Positions 54,400 through 62,650 of a DNA stretch of 64,000 nucleotides are shown here, one piece after another; position 1 is the stretch's first letter, and each line of letters begins with the position of its first letter. The DNA comes from Bacillota bacterium (GTDB lineage Bacteria; Bacillota; SHA-98; UBA4971). Below the pieces are notes generated by a model that saw only the letters and a program-made list of their open reading frames with translations, had not been told where the DNA came from and searched no databases. A program made the translations under genes and the position numbers. The stretch is from contig DUSX01000034.1 in the NCBI GenBank assembly GCA_012842395.1, positions 124,001 to 188,000 on the forward strand, in the 5' to 3' direction.

Positions 54400-55274
54400 G
54401 GGTATATTGCCCGGAGTCCCCCAGGAATAAGAGTGAACTCCATCAAATCCGTCACGAATACCTCGCCATCCATGTGAAGCGACACGGGAGCCGAGGAGCG
54501 GATCGACACGTACCGTCCTCGCAGCATCGTAGCTTGCCGCAGCTTGGTGTGAGACCCTGTGAACACCTTCGGAAGATGGTACAAAGCCTCGAGGCTCCCC
54601 ATAGATTCCACGACACATATGTCGTAAAGGCCGTCGTCAGGCAACGCATCAGGGACGATCTTCATGCCCCCCGCGTATGTCTTGCCGATTCCGACGGCCA
54701 CTAGGAGTGGCCGCACTGTCATGACCTTCTCGTCAACGGTCAACACCATCTCGGATGCCTTGTAGTCGGCCAGCGTCTTCAGGACAGCGATCACATACAG
54801 CGGTGCCCCGCGCACGGGAAGCCACCGTAGGTCGTTGCTGGCAACCCTCGCCACCGTGGCGTCGAAGCCTACCCCGACAGCGTTGACGAAATACCTGTCG
54901 ATTACGCGCCCGAGGTCGCGGTTGCGCGTCTTGCCGCTCAGGAGGACTCGGCATGCGCTCTCCACATCCTTGGGAATGCCGAGGCTTATCGCCATGTCGT
55001 TCCCGCTGCCGCACGGGATGACCGCAAGCGCCGCCTCGCATCCGGCGAGGCCGTTAGCGACCTCGTTTGTCGTGCCGTCACCCCCTGCCGCCGCGATGAC
55101 GTCGTACCCCTCTTCAACGCCTCTCCTTGCGGCCGCTATGGCATCTCCCGGGCCCTTGGTTACGTAAACGTCGTAATCCGCCCCGCCCTTCTCTAGTGTA
55201 CGGCAGATGGTGGGAATCGCCCTAACCGCCCGGCCCCGCCCGGCCATGGGATTCACGATAACCTTGACCCGCAA
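54396..55274 (-). CDS. YegS/DagK-family lipid kinase (diacylglycerol kinase catalytic domain)
   Basis: About 292 aa. KVIVNPMAGRGRAVR at the start, AAAGGDGTTNEVANGL near 65 (the GGDGT nucleotide site), and IPCGSGNDMAISLGI near 88; the C-terminal beta domain includes VALHMDGE-like SLHMDGEVF. Probably phosphorylates diacylglycerol for phospholipid recycling. TTG 55274 has AGGGGG 8 nt upstream; ATG 55292 lacks a site. Coupled to rimO. Confidence 0.88.
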   Translation of the reverse strand: MRVKVIVNPMAGRGRAVRAIPTICRTLEKGGADYDVYVTKGPGDAIAAARRGVEEGYDVIAAAGGDGTTNEVANGLAGCEAALAVIPCGSGNDMAISLGIPKDVESACRVLLSGKTRNRDLGRVIDRYFVNAVGVGFDATVARVASNDLRWLPVRGAPLYVIAVLKTLADYKASEMVLTVDEKVMTVRPLLVAVGIGKTYAGGMKIVPDALPDDGLYDICVVESMGSLEALYHLPKVFTGSHTKLRQATMLRGRYVSIRSSAPVSLHMDGEVFVTDLMEFTLIPGGLRAIYP

Positions 55275-55704
55275 CCCGCCAACCCCCTGCATTATCCAGA
55301 CTGTGCTAAGTACGTCCCCACGGGACCGCTGAACTTCGCCAGTACTTACCAGTTTTGCCGGGCACGGCGATGGTTTTGCGTGCCGGCATCGGCGACCCTC
55401 GACTCCCCAAGAAGGCGATGAGGGGTTGTGACACCGTACCCCGTCGCGTGCCGCTCCTAGTTGTTGTCGTCACGTGACAAGCCCCCGCACTTACCTCGTC
55501 GCCCACGCACACGGCCGTGCTGCGAGACATATAGCGCCCCGCGGCACGAAACCGCGGGTCTACTAATTCTACACGAAACAGGACATTCCTACCTCAGGCG
55601 CGAAAATCCCAGGGCTATCGGCATCTGCCCGATGGCCCTGGGATGAAACGATCACGGTGGGGAGGAGGAAGCTCCCTCATCTTGTTGCGGTCCACTCAGC
55701 CCAC
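55275..55704. other. Intergenic region between the E2 gene and the lipid kinase gene
   Basis: Contains the E2 operon terminator (55603-55642) and a perfect hairpin at 55538-55558 (CCCGCGG/CCGCGGG). The remaining 260 bp, presumed promoter and leader of the lipid kinase, has no recognised gene or riboswitch; a 74-codon ORF (55306-55530) has no family features. Confidence 0.5.
55603..55642 (-). terminator. Terminator after the acetoin-type dehydrogenase/TRAP operon
   Basis: 14-bp stem with one mismatch, CCCAGGGCCATCGG / CCGATAGCCCTGGG on the minus strand, 7-nt loop, followed by ATTTTC. It lies about 60 bp past the E2 stop. Confidence 0.8.
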
Positions 55705-57036
55705 TCAGCCCAACACGCCACCGGTGCCGCCCGGCTGGAGCGACTCCAGGATGCCCCTGACCCGCCCCAGGAACTTCGCGGCGCTGGCACCATCGAGCAC
55801 GCGGTGATCGGCCGAAAGGGTCAGCCTCATGACCATGCCCGGAACCACGGTCCCTTCCTTCACGACAGGAACCTGCCGGACAGCGCCGACCCCAAGGATG
55901 GCCGCCTGCGGCGGATTGATCACCGCACACAGCTCATCCACGCCGAACATGCCGAGGTTCGACACGGTGAACGTGCCCCCCGAGACGTCACGCGGCTCGA
56001 GCTGGCCAGCCCTGGCGCGGCTCGCAAGCCTCCTCGTCTCCCGGGCGATCTCCAGGAGCGTCTTCCTGTCAGCGCCGTGGACCACGGGAACCACGAGGCC
56101 CTGATCCGTGGCGACTGCAACCCCGACATTGATCTCCTCGTAAACAGTGATCCCGTCATCAGCTGCCGAGGCGTTGGCGTACGGGTGCTCGGTGAGGGCC
56201 ATCGCCACGGCCTTTATGATGATGTCGTTGATGGAAGGCCGGAAAGGCTGCCCCGTCTCGTCACTCGACGCGTCCCCGAAAGCCTTCTCTCTGAATGCAG
56301 AGAGTGCCGTGGCGTCAACGTCCATGGATATGTAGAAGTGAGGCGCCGTCCGAAAACTCTTGCTGGTCCGCTCAGCTGAAATCCTCGCGATGGGCGTGTA
56401 CGTGACGGCCTTTCCGGAGGGAGGGGCGACCTCCGTCTGACCGGCGTGAGCTTCTTCGGCGCCCCGTGCCCCGGTCGCCTGGGCGATCACGTCCGCAGCC
56501 GCTGCAAGCATTCTGTCAAGGAACGCGCGCACGTCTCCTTCGACCACACGCCCGCCCGGCCCCGTGCCCGGGACTTTTGCGAGATCGATGTTGTGCTCTC
56601 TCGCCAGCTTCTTCGCTGCCGGTGAAGCGCGAACGATCTCAGCCTCGGCCGTGGCCGGCGTCGCGGGGCCCTGCTGGTGGCTCTCCGTGTCCACAGCGCG
56701 CCCGGGCCCTTCCGGCGCGTGCTGCTCCGCGCCCGGGCTCGGGCCCGTGGTCGGCACGGAGCCGCTACCGGCTCGCCCTGGCCCGACGAGACCCTCACCC
56801 ACAACTTCTGCCCGTGCCACCACCGCGCCGACGGGGACCGTCTCACCCTCGTTCACGACGATCTCGATGATGGTGCCGTCCGTTGCAGCCTCGACGGTGA
56901 AGCTGATCTTGTCGGTCACCGCCTCGAAAAGCGGATCTCCCTTCTTGTAGGGTTCACCCTTTGGCACTATCCACCTGGCGAGAGTCCCCTCGCTCATGGT
57001 TAGCCCGAGTTTGGGCATTACGATATCCTGTACCAT
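55705..57036 (-). CDS. Dihydrolipoyl acyltransferase (E2) of a 2-oxo acid/acetoin dehydrogenase complex
   Basis: About 443 aa. N-terminal lipoyl domain, lipoylated lysine in EAVTDKISFTVE near residue 42, and a Pro/Gly-rich linker. The E1/E3-binding domain is near 135-170 (ASPAAKKLAREHNIDLAKVP, GTGPGGRVVEGDV). The catalytic domain ends with SADHRVLDGASAAKF carrying the active-site histidine. One lipoyl domain only. ATG 57036 has AGGAGG 8 nt upstream. It is separated from its E1 genes by a whole TRAP transporter, and no E3 gene is in the window. Confidence 0.92.
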   Translation of the reverse strand: MVQDIVMPKLGLTMSEGTLARWIVPKGEPYKKGDPLFEAVTDKISFTVEAATDGTIIEIVVNEGETVPVGAVVARAEVVGEGLVGPGRAGSGSVPTTGPSPGAEQHAPEGPGRAVDTESHQQGPATPATAEAEIVRASPAAKKLAREHNIDLAKVPGTGPGGRVVEGDVRAFLDRMLAAAADVIAQATGARGAEEAHAGQTEVAPPSGKAVTYTPIARISAERTSKSFRTAPHFYISMDVDATALSAFREKAFGDASSDETGQPFRPSINDIIIKAVAMALTEHPYANASAADDGITVYEEINVGVAVATDQGLVVPVVHGADRKTLLEIARETRRLASRARAGQLEPRDVSGGTFTVSNLGMFGVDELCAVINPPQAAILGVGAVRQVPVVKEGTVVPGMVMRLTLSADHRVLDGASAAKFLGRVRGILESLQPGGTGGVLG

Positions 57037-57193
57037 ATACCCTTCCTCCTGTGCGGTCTCGGCCGCCGTCCCTCCCGCTCGGGGCGCCCAGGCGCCGGGC
57101 CGGTCCCCGGACCCGAGTGGGCGGCCGCCCCGGTGGGGGACGCTCATCCGTCGTTCCTCTGTTCCTTGGTCGCGTGCCCTCACGTGCACCCCA

Positions 57194-58483
57194 TTAGTGC
57201 ATGAGCAGGCTCGGAAGCCATGTGGAGAGCGCGGGAACATACGTAATGATGATGAGCGCCGCTATCGACGCAAGCACGAACGGCACGACGGCGCGTGAGA
57301 TCTCGTCCATCGAGATCCCCGCGATGTTCGCGCCCACATACAGGTTCACAGCCACGGGCGGGGTAACCTGTCCGATCGCCAGGTTCACGCACATGAGCAC
57401 GCCGAACCAGATCGGGTCCCACCCGAAGTGCGCCATGATGGGCATGAGGAGCGGCGTGAGTATGTAGTAAATCGATATGGCGTCGAGGAGCATCCCCGCG
57501 ATGAGGAGGACGATGTTGATGATGAAGAGCACCACATACTGATTGGAGCTTATGGCGATCGCAGCCTCGGACACCTTCTCAACCACCCCAAGCGTGGTCA
57601 TGGCCCATCCGAAGATCCCCGCAAGCGAGACAACCAGCATCACTACGGCGGACGACACACAGGACTCAACCAGGAGATCATATAGGTCCTTAAAGGTCAG
57701 TGTGCGGTATATGACGAACCCCACAAACAGCCCGTACACGACGGCGACCGCGGCCGCCTCGGTGGGCGTGAAGATGCCGCCGTATATGCCGCCCAGGATT
57801 ATGACGGGTGCGATGAGCCCCCAAAACGCTTCCCTGAAGGCGCGCCACAGCTCAGCTAGTTTCCCGAACGCGCCGCCCCTGTAATCGCGCACAACGGAGA
57901 TGATATACGCCGCGATTATCAGGAACACGCCCACCACGATGCCCGGAACTATGCCGGCGATGAAGAGCTTGCCTATCGAGGCCCCTGTGATGACGCCGTA
58001 TACTATAAACGCTATGCTCGGCGGTATGATGATCGCGAGCCCGGATGCAGCCGACATGAGCGCGGCAGCGAAACCCCTATCGTATCCTGCTTTCACCATG
58101 CCAGGGATGAGGATCGTGCCAAGCGCTGCGACAGTCGCGGGCCCCGAACCGGATACGGCGCCCCAGAACAGCGCGGTTATGACCGTGACCACCGCAAGGC
58201 CGCCTCTGATCGGACCCACGATGAGCGAGATCAAGCGGATTATCTTATCTGATATCTGGGCCTTTCCCATTATCACCCCGGCCAGGATGAAGAACGGGAT
58301 CGCCAAGAGAGAGAACTTGGAGATGTTCGCGAAGAACACGGGCGCGAACATCGCGGACCCGAGTCCGCTAAGGTATACCACGACCATGCCGGCGATGCCG
58401 AGCGATACGGCAATCGGCACCCTCAGCACCAAGAGCACGGCAAACAATCCCAAGAGGACAATCCCTGGATCAACTCCTGCCAC
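57194..58483 (-). CDS. dctM: TRAP transporter large permease DctM
   Basis: 429 aa, about 12 TMs, the ion-coupled permease of a DctP-type TRAP system. Typical DctM segments: FILAGVIMGKAQISDKIIRL near 67, ALFWGAVSGSGPATVAALG near 105, and GGIFTPTEAAAVAVVYGLF near 235. GTG 58483 follows GGGGGTGAT. It lies about 160 bp after dctQ. Confidence 0.95.
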   Translation of the reverse strand: MAGVDPGIVLLGLFAVLLVLRVPIAVSLGIAGMVVVYLSGLGSAMFAPVFFANISKFSLLAIPFFILAGVIMGKAQISDKIIRLISLIVGPIRGGLAVVTVITALFWGAVSGSGPATVAALGTILIPGMVKAGYDRGFAAALMSAASGLAIIIPPSIAFIVYGVITGASIGKLFIAGIVPGIVVGVFLIIAAYIISVVRDYRGGAFGKLAELWRAFREAFWGLIAPVIILGGIYGGIFTPTEAAAVAVVYGLFVGFVIYRTLTFKDLYDLLVESCVSSAVVMLVVSLAGIFGWAMTTLGVVEKVSEAAIAISSNQYVVLFIINIVLLIAGMLLDAISIYYILTPLLMPIMAHFGWDPIWFGVLMCVNLAIGQVTPPVAVNLYVGANIAGISMDEISRAVVPFVLASIAALIIITYVPALSTWLPSLLMH

Positions 58484-58647
58484 AACATCACCCCCGCCGT
58501 TCCTTACGATTCTCCCGGCAAAAGCTCAACACCGCATCCGCCGTCGCTGTGACGCCCCACGCATCGGTCCAACTGAGGAAGGCGCCGCACCGGCCCACCC
58601 GCCCGGCAACGCCCGAAAACCTGCCGTGCCGTCGCCGCCTGTCGCCA

Positions 58648-59163
58648 TCAGGCCTTCCCAGCTGCCTTCGCCCGCGGCTCGGGGGATGCGGCCATCTTGC
58701 GGCCGAGCTCACGTATTTCGCTGAGGCCCGCCTGGATCACCCTCAGGACCAAGAGAACGCTGCCGACCGGCACAGCAAGCCCGAAGCACCACATGGGCAG
58801 GCCCATTGAATACGTTGTCATCTGAGACCTGTACTCGGAAACCACGAGATTGACCCCATGCACGAAGAGCAGCGCGAACAACGCGGTACCGCACACCATC
58901 GAAATGACAGCGATCACCTTCTGGTAATTCTTCGGCAAGGCGTTTGCAACCATTGTCATGCTGAGGTGCGCGCCTTTGCGCATGCCTATCGCTGCGCCGA
59001 GCATCGTGATCCACACGAACAGGTTCACGAGAAGCTCCTCGGAGAACGCGAAGGACATAGTTGTGAGATACCTCACGATGACGTTCACGAAGGCAAGAAG
59101 CGCCATGAAGAGCAGCATAGCCGCGCACGTGTACTCCTCAAACTTGTCAAGAAACTTCAGCAC
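58648..59163 (-). CDS. dctQ: TRAP transporter small permease DctQ
   Basis: About 171 aa with four TMs (residues about 15-35, 45-65, 85-110 and 125-148). The DctQ pattern FVNVIVRYLTTMSFAFSEEL and LFVWITMLGAAIGMRKGAH is clear. Partner of DctM. GTG 59163 follows GGAGGGGGAGG. A long hairpin separates it from the dctP gene. Confidence 0.93.
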   Translation of the reverse strand: MLKFLDKFEEYTCAAMLLFMALLAFVNVIVRYLTTMSFAFSEELLVNLFVWITMLGAAIGMRKGAHLSMTMVANALPKNYQKVIAVISMVCGTALFALLFVHGVNLVVSEYRSQMTTYSMGLPMWCFGLAVPVGSVLLVLRVIQAGLSEIRELGRKMAASPEPRAKAAGKA

Positions 59164-59180
59164 CGTCCTCCCCCTCCATG

Positions 59181-59261
59181 CCGCGCGCGGGCGCCCCATG
59201 TGCACCCATGGTCTGCCAGCACCTAAGCGGGCGAACCAACAGGATGGGGCGGCCCGCGCGG
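59181..59261 (-). other. Long stem-loop between dctP and dctQ
   Basis: Arms at 59181-59199 (CCGCGCGCGGGCGCCCCAT) and 59244-59261 (ATGGGGCGGCCCGCGCGG) are complementary apart from small bulges, with a 44-nt loop. It sits between the binding-protein gene and the permease genes and has no T-run, fitting an mRNA stabiliser that raises DctP over DctQM. Confidence 0.6.
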
Positions 59262-59288
59262 TCAGTACCTAAGCACACGAACGCTCTC

Positions 59289-60305
59289 TCACTTCACTCC
59301 TGCGATCGCATCCTCGAACGCTTTCACAATATCAGGGCCGACCTTCTCAGCCCACTTGTCATAGACAGACTTGGTCTTCTCACGGAAGGCTGCGAGCTGC
59401 TGCGGAGTGAGGTCGGTCACGACCATCCCCTTGGACCTTAGGAAGTCGTTGCCTTCCTTGAGGCCTTGCCTGCTTATGTCAACCTGCCACTTCATGGCGT
59501 CAGTAGCCGCCCTGCGAAGCTGCTGCTGAATGTCCGCGGGGAAGCTCTCCCAGACGTTCTTGTTCACTGCTAGGACGAGTGCGTCATAAGAGTAGTGCCA
59601 GTTGGTGAGGTACTTCTGAACCTCGTAGATCTTCGTGGGAATGATGATCCCGACCACGGGGTTTTCCTGCCCGTCGATGACCCGTTGCTGCAGGGAAGTG
59701 AAGACCTCCCCCCAGTTCATGGCGATCGGGTTCGCCCCGAGGGCGCGCATAATATCGACGTATATGGGAACGGTTACCCTGATCTTGAGCCCTTTCAGGT
59801 CATCCGGCGTGGTAATGGGCCGCACGTTGTTGGTGAGCTCGCGGAAGCCGTTCTCGCCCCACCCCAGGCCGACCATGTTGTACTTCTCCAGGACCTTGAA
59901 CAGCTTTTCGCTAGCTGGTGAGTTGACCGCCGCGTCCACCGCTTCGTAGCTCGGGAAAAGGAACGGAAGCGCGAACACGTTGAATTCACCAATCATGGGC
60001 GAGATGTTGATGGTCGAGTTGAGCATGAAATCGATGGCGCCGCTCTGCACCATCTCCGCCTGGCGCATCTGGTCGCCGCCCACCAGGACGGCATTGGGGT
60101 ACACCTTGATGTTGACGGCACCGCCGGTATACTCCTTGGCGAGCTCGGCGAACTTTACGGCCCCCCTGCCCCACGCAGTCTCGTTGGCCACGTTTGTGGT
60201 GAGCTTGTACTCGGCCTTCAGCTTCGCAGCCCCGAGCGCAGCCCCGCTTGTGACGAGCGTCAAAAGGGTCAGCATCACCGCTCCAACAAGGATAACTTTT
60301 CTCAT
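59289..60305 (-). CDS. dctP: TRAP transporter solute-binding protein DctP
   Basis: About 338 aa. Sec signal peptide with AxA-like cleavage (VTSGAALGAAKLK), no lipobox. DctP signatures: YPNAVLVGGDQMRQAEMVQSG, WGENGFRELTNNVRPITTPD, and GLKIRVTVPIYVDIMRALGA, including the conserved arginine that pairs with a substrate carboxylate. This suggests a carboxylate ligand. ATG 60305 has only GGGTG 7 nt upstream; a strong GAGGAGGTG about 30 nt upstream directly abuts another ATG (60334) whose short frame ends over the dctP start, so coupling through a mini-ORF is possible. Confidence 0.93.
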   Translation of the reverse strand: MRKVILVGAVMLTLLTLVTSGAALGAAKLKAEYKLTTNVANETAWGRGAVKFAELAKEYTGGAVNIKVYPNAVLVGGDQMRQAEMVQSGAIDFMLNSTINISPMIGEFNVFALPFLFPSYEAVDAAVNSPASEKLFKVLEKYNMVGLGWGENGFRELTNNVRPITTPDDLKGLKIRVTVPIYVDIMRALGANPIAMNWGEVFTSLQQRVIDGQENPVVGIIIPTKIYEVQKYLTNWHYSYDALVLAVNKNVWESFPADIQQQLRRAATDAMKWQVDISRQGLKEGNDFLRSKGMVVTDLTPQQLAAFREKTKSVYDKWAEKVGPDIVKAFEDAIAGVK

Positions 60306-60428
60306 CGACGTGCACCCGGCATTCCCGGGCGCATCACCTCCTCGTCTCCGACTGTTTCGAAACGATCTCCGGTAGGTGACATCAACCGCGTCCACCATCT
60401 TCGACCTTCAACGCCGGACGATTCGACA

Positions 60429-61400
60429 CTATGCGATCCTGCGCACGGCTTCCACTATCTCTTTCTTTCGAGGCACCACGCGCGCCTCCAGAGGCGGGCT
60501 GAACGGTATGGGTACGTCGAGGGTCCCAACCCGTACAACTGGCGCATCAAGGTAATCGAACGCCGCTTCCGCAATGGTCGCAGCGATCTCCGCTCCGGCC
60601 CCGCCGCGACGGCAAGCCTCGTGAGCCACCACCACCTTCTTGGTCTTTTTCACTGACTCAATGACGGTATCGATGTCCATTGGGACGAGGGTGCGTAGGT
60701 CGACCACTTCCGTCTCGATCCCGTCTCTCGCGAGTTCCTTGGCGGCGTCGAGAGCTTGGTGGACCATGATGGAATACGTGACGCACGTTACGTCCTTTCC
60801 GGGCCTCTTGACGTCCGCCTTACCTATCGGAACGATGTACTCCTCTTCAGGCACCGGGCCCTTCATGGCGAAGAGGGCCTTGTGCTCGAAATAGAGCACG
60901 GGGTTGTCGTCCCTTATCGCGGCCTTGAGCAGCCCCTTCGCATCGTATGGGGTGGATGGGATAACGATCTTGAGGCCCGGCACATGCACGAACCATGACT
61001 CCAGGCTCTGCGAGTGCTGCGCCGCCGCAGATTTCACCACTCCGTCCGGTGCCCTCACGACGAGGGGAAGCCGGGCTTGTCCGCCGAACATGTAGTGGAT
61101 CTTTGCCGCCTGGTTCGCGATCTCGTCCATGGCGCACGTCACGAAGTCCGCGAAGTGCATGTCGGCCACGGGCCTCATGCCGGTAAGGGCCGCGCCGACA
61201 GCAGCTCCTACTATCGCTGTCTCCGATATCGGTGTGTCGAGCACCCTCTCGTATCCGAACTCAGCCGGGAGGCCCTTGAACTGGCCGAAGATTCCGCCCT
61301 GCCGGGCTATGTCCTCGCCGAGGACGAACACAGTAGGATCGCGCCTCATCTCCTCGCTCATGGCCTCAAGCGTCGCCTGCGAAAACGTTATCTCCCTCAT
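60429..61400 (-). CDS. acoB: Acetoin/2-oxo acid dehydrogenase E1 component, beta subunit
   Basis: About 323 aa, transketolase pyrimidine domain plus C-terminal domain. VFVLGEDIARQGGIFGQFKG near 25, RVLDTPISETAIVGAAVG near 52, and MHFADFVTCAMDEIANQAAK near 80 are typical. HEACRRGGAGAEIAATI near 265 is in the C-terminal domain. It forms the alpha2-beta2 E1 with the upstream product. ATG 61400 overlaps the E1-alpha stop (ATGA). The symbol follows similarity to AcoB and is tentative; pyruvate or branched-chain substrates are possible. Confidence 0.88.
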   Translation of the reverse strand: MREITFSQATLEAMSEEMRRDPTVFVLGEDIARQGGIFGQFKGLPAEFGYERVLDTPISETAIVGAAVGAALTGMRPVADMHFADFVTCAMDEIANQAAKIHYMFGGQARLPLVVRAPDGVVKSAAAQHSQSLESWFVHVPGLKIVIPSTPYDAKGLLKAAIRDDNPVLYFEHKALFAMKGPVPEEEYIVPIGKADVKRPGKDVTCVTYSIMVHQALDAAKELARDGIETEVVDLRTLVPMDIDTVIESVKKTKKVVVAHEACRRGGAGAEIAATIAEAAFDYLDAPVVRVGTLDVPIPFSPPLEARVVPRKKEIVEAVRRIA

Positions 61401-62383
61401 CTCCCGCACCCCTCCCCTTGTGTGTCCAACACATACAAGTCAGAGAACGCATCATCGGGGTCAGGGTAGGGGCTCTCCTCTGCGAAGCTCACGGCCTCGA
61501 GGATCTCCTCGCGCGCAGCGGCTCTAATGGCCTCCATCTCACCTTCGGTGAGCACGCCCTGAGCCCTCAGCCGGTCCTCAAAGCGCAGGATCGGGCACCT
61601 CGCCTTCCACTCCTCGACTTCGGAGCGGTCGCGGTATTTCTCTGGATCCCCGACGAAGTGTCCCTTGATTCGGTAGGTTTTCGCTTCCAAGAGCGTGGGA
61701 CCGCCTCCCCGCCGCGCGCGGTCTATGGCCTCGCGCGCGGCCTCGTACACCGCGAGCACGTCGTTTCCATCAACCGTGACGCCAGGGATCCCGTAGCCGA
61801 CGGCGCGGTCGGCCACGTCCCGCACGGACAGGGAATACGTCGCCGGCGTCGTCGACGCGTATTGGTTATGCTCGCAGACGAAGACACACGGAAGATGGAA
61901 GACGCTCGCCATGTTGAGAGCTTCATGAAACGTGCCGCGGTTCGAGGCGCCGTCACCGAAGAAGCACACCGCGACCTGATTGGTGCGCCTCATCTTCGCG
62001 GAAAGCGCAGCGCCGACTGCGATGTTGAACCCTCCTCCCACGACGCCGTTGGCACCGAGCATCCCCACGGAGAAGTCGGCGATGTGCATGCTTCCGCCCT
62101 TGCCCTTGCAATAGCCGGTGCTCTTGCCCAGGATCTCCGCCATCATCCGCCGCGGGCTGGCGCCTTTCGCGATGCAGTGCCCGTGGCCCCTGTGCGTGCT
62201 CACGATGTAATCCGAGCGCTCAAGCGAGGCACATACGCCCGAGGCAACCGCTTCCTCACCGATGTACAAATGGACGAACCCAGGAATCTTCCCAGCAAGA
62301 AAAAGCTCCTCCACCTTTTCCTCAAATGCCCTGATCCTCACCATCGTCGTATAAACCCGGATAAGAATGTCGCGGTCTGGCAA
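61397..62383 (-). CDS. acoA: Acetoin/2-oxo acid dehydrogenase E1 component, alpha subunit
   Basis: About 328 aa, thiamine diphosphate enzyme. GFVHLYIGEEAVASGVCASL, STHRGHGHCIAKGASPR, GKGGSMHIADFSVGMLGANG, and the TPP motif FFGDGASNRGTFHEALN. From memory these blocks are closest to AcoA of acetoin dehydrogenases rather than PdhA, hence the tentative symbol. TTG 62383 has GGGAGG 7 nt upstream. The upstream ATG 62443 coincides with the predicted transcription start of the -24/-12 promoter and cannot be the start if that promoter is used. Confidence 0.88.
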   Translation of the reverse strand: MPDRDILIRVYTTMVRIRAFEEKVEELFLAGKIPGFVHLYIGEEAVASGVCASLERSDYIVSTHRGHGHCIAKGASPRRMMAEILGKSTGYCKGKGGSMHIADFSVGMLGANGVVGGGFNIAVGAALSAKMRRTNQVAVCFFGDGASNRGTFHEALNMASVFHLPCVFVCEHNQYASTTPATYSLSVRDVADRAVGYGIPGVTVDGNDVLAVYEAAREAIDRARRGGGPTLLEAKTYRIKGHFVGDPEKYRDRSEVEEWKARCPILRFEDRLRAQGVLTEGEMEAIRAAAREEILEAVSFAEESPYPDPDDAFSDLYVLDTQGEGCGR

Positions 62384-62454
62384 CTTGCTCCCTCCCGTCA
62401 GCGGCTCTCGTCCGCCGGGAATGCGCGGTCCATCCCGGCTCATCTGACGGTCTT

Positions 62455-62471
62455 TGCAAGATCCTTGCCAA
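62455..62471 (-). promoter_or_regulatory. Sigma-54 (-24/-12) promoter of the acetoin-type operon
   Basis: On the minus strand TTGGCAAG-GATC-TTGCA. The GG and GC pairs are exactly 10 nt apart, as required, and only one position differs from TTGGCACG-N4-TTGCA. The expected transcription start is near 62444, about 60 nt before the E1-alpha TTG. A sigma-54 activator gene lies immediately upstream. Confidence 0.85.
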
Positions 62472-62534
62472 CCACTCCGACACACAGCCGCAGTACAAAC
62501 CGCGGGCCGTAGCTCAGAGTCGACGCATGACAAA

Positions 62535-62561
62535 GAGGAGCGGGGTTTACCCCCGCTCCTC
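62535..62561 (-). terminator. Terminator after the sigma-54 activator gene
   Basis: Perfect 11-bp stem GAGGAGCGGGG/CCCCGCTCCTC with a 5-nt loop, followed on the minus strand by TTTGTC. It separates the activator from the acetoin-type operon. Confidence 0.8.
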
Positions 62562-62565
62562 ACAT

Positions 62566-62586
62566 GGTGTTCACAATCAGGACACC
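62566..62586 (+). promoter_or_regulatory. Enhancer-like site 1 for the sigma-54 activator
   Basis: GGTGTTC-ACAATCA-GGACACC, an imperfect palindrome with 7-bp half-sites and 7-nt spacer. About 120-140 bp upstream of the predicted -24/-12 start, the normal range for enhancer binding. It resembles site 2 (15 of 18 core bases, opposite orientation). Confidence 0.6.
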
Positions 62587-62620
62587 ACACCATAGCTCAC
62601 GTGCGATCACGAGGCCAGTG

Positions 62621-62650
62621 ACTGTCCTAATTGTGCACACTGTCCTAAAT
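62621..62650 (-). promoter_or_regulatory. Enhancer-like sites 2 and 3 for the sigma-54 activator
   Basis: On the minus strand GTGTGC-ACAATTA-GGACAGT (62640-62621) matches site 1, and a further half-site TTTAGGACAGT (62650-62639) repeats 18 bp away, overlapping the end of the activator gene. The plus strand shows two direct copies of ACTGTCCTAA at 62621 and 62639. Confidence 0.55.

Noticed and set aside
55306-55530. 74-codon minus ORF before the lipid kinase
   Set aside because: No family features, overlaps hairpin-rich leader DNA; treated as non-coding.
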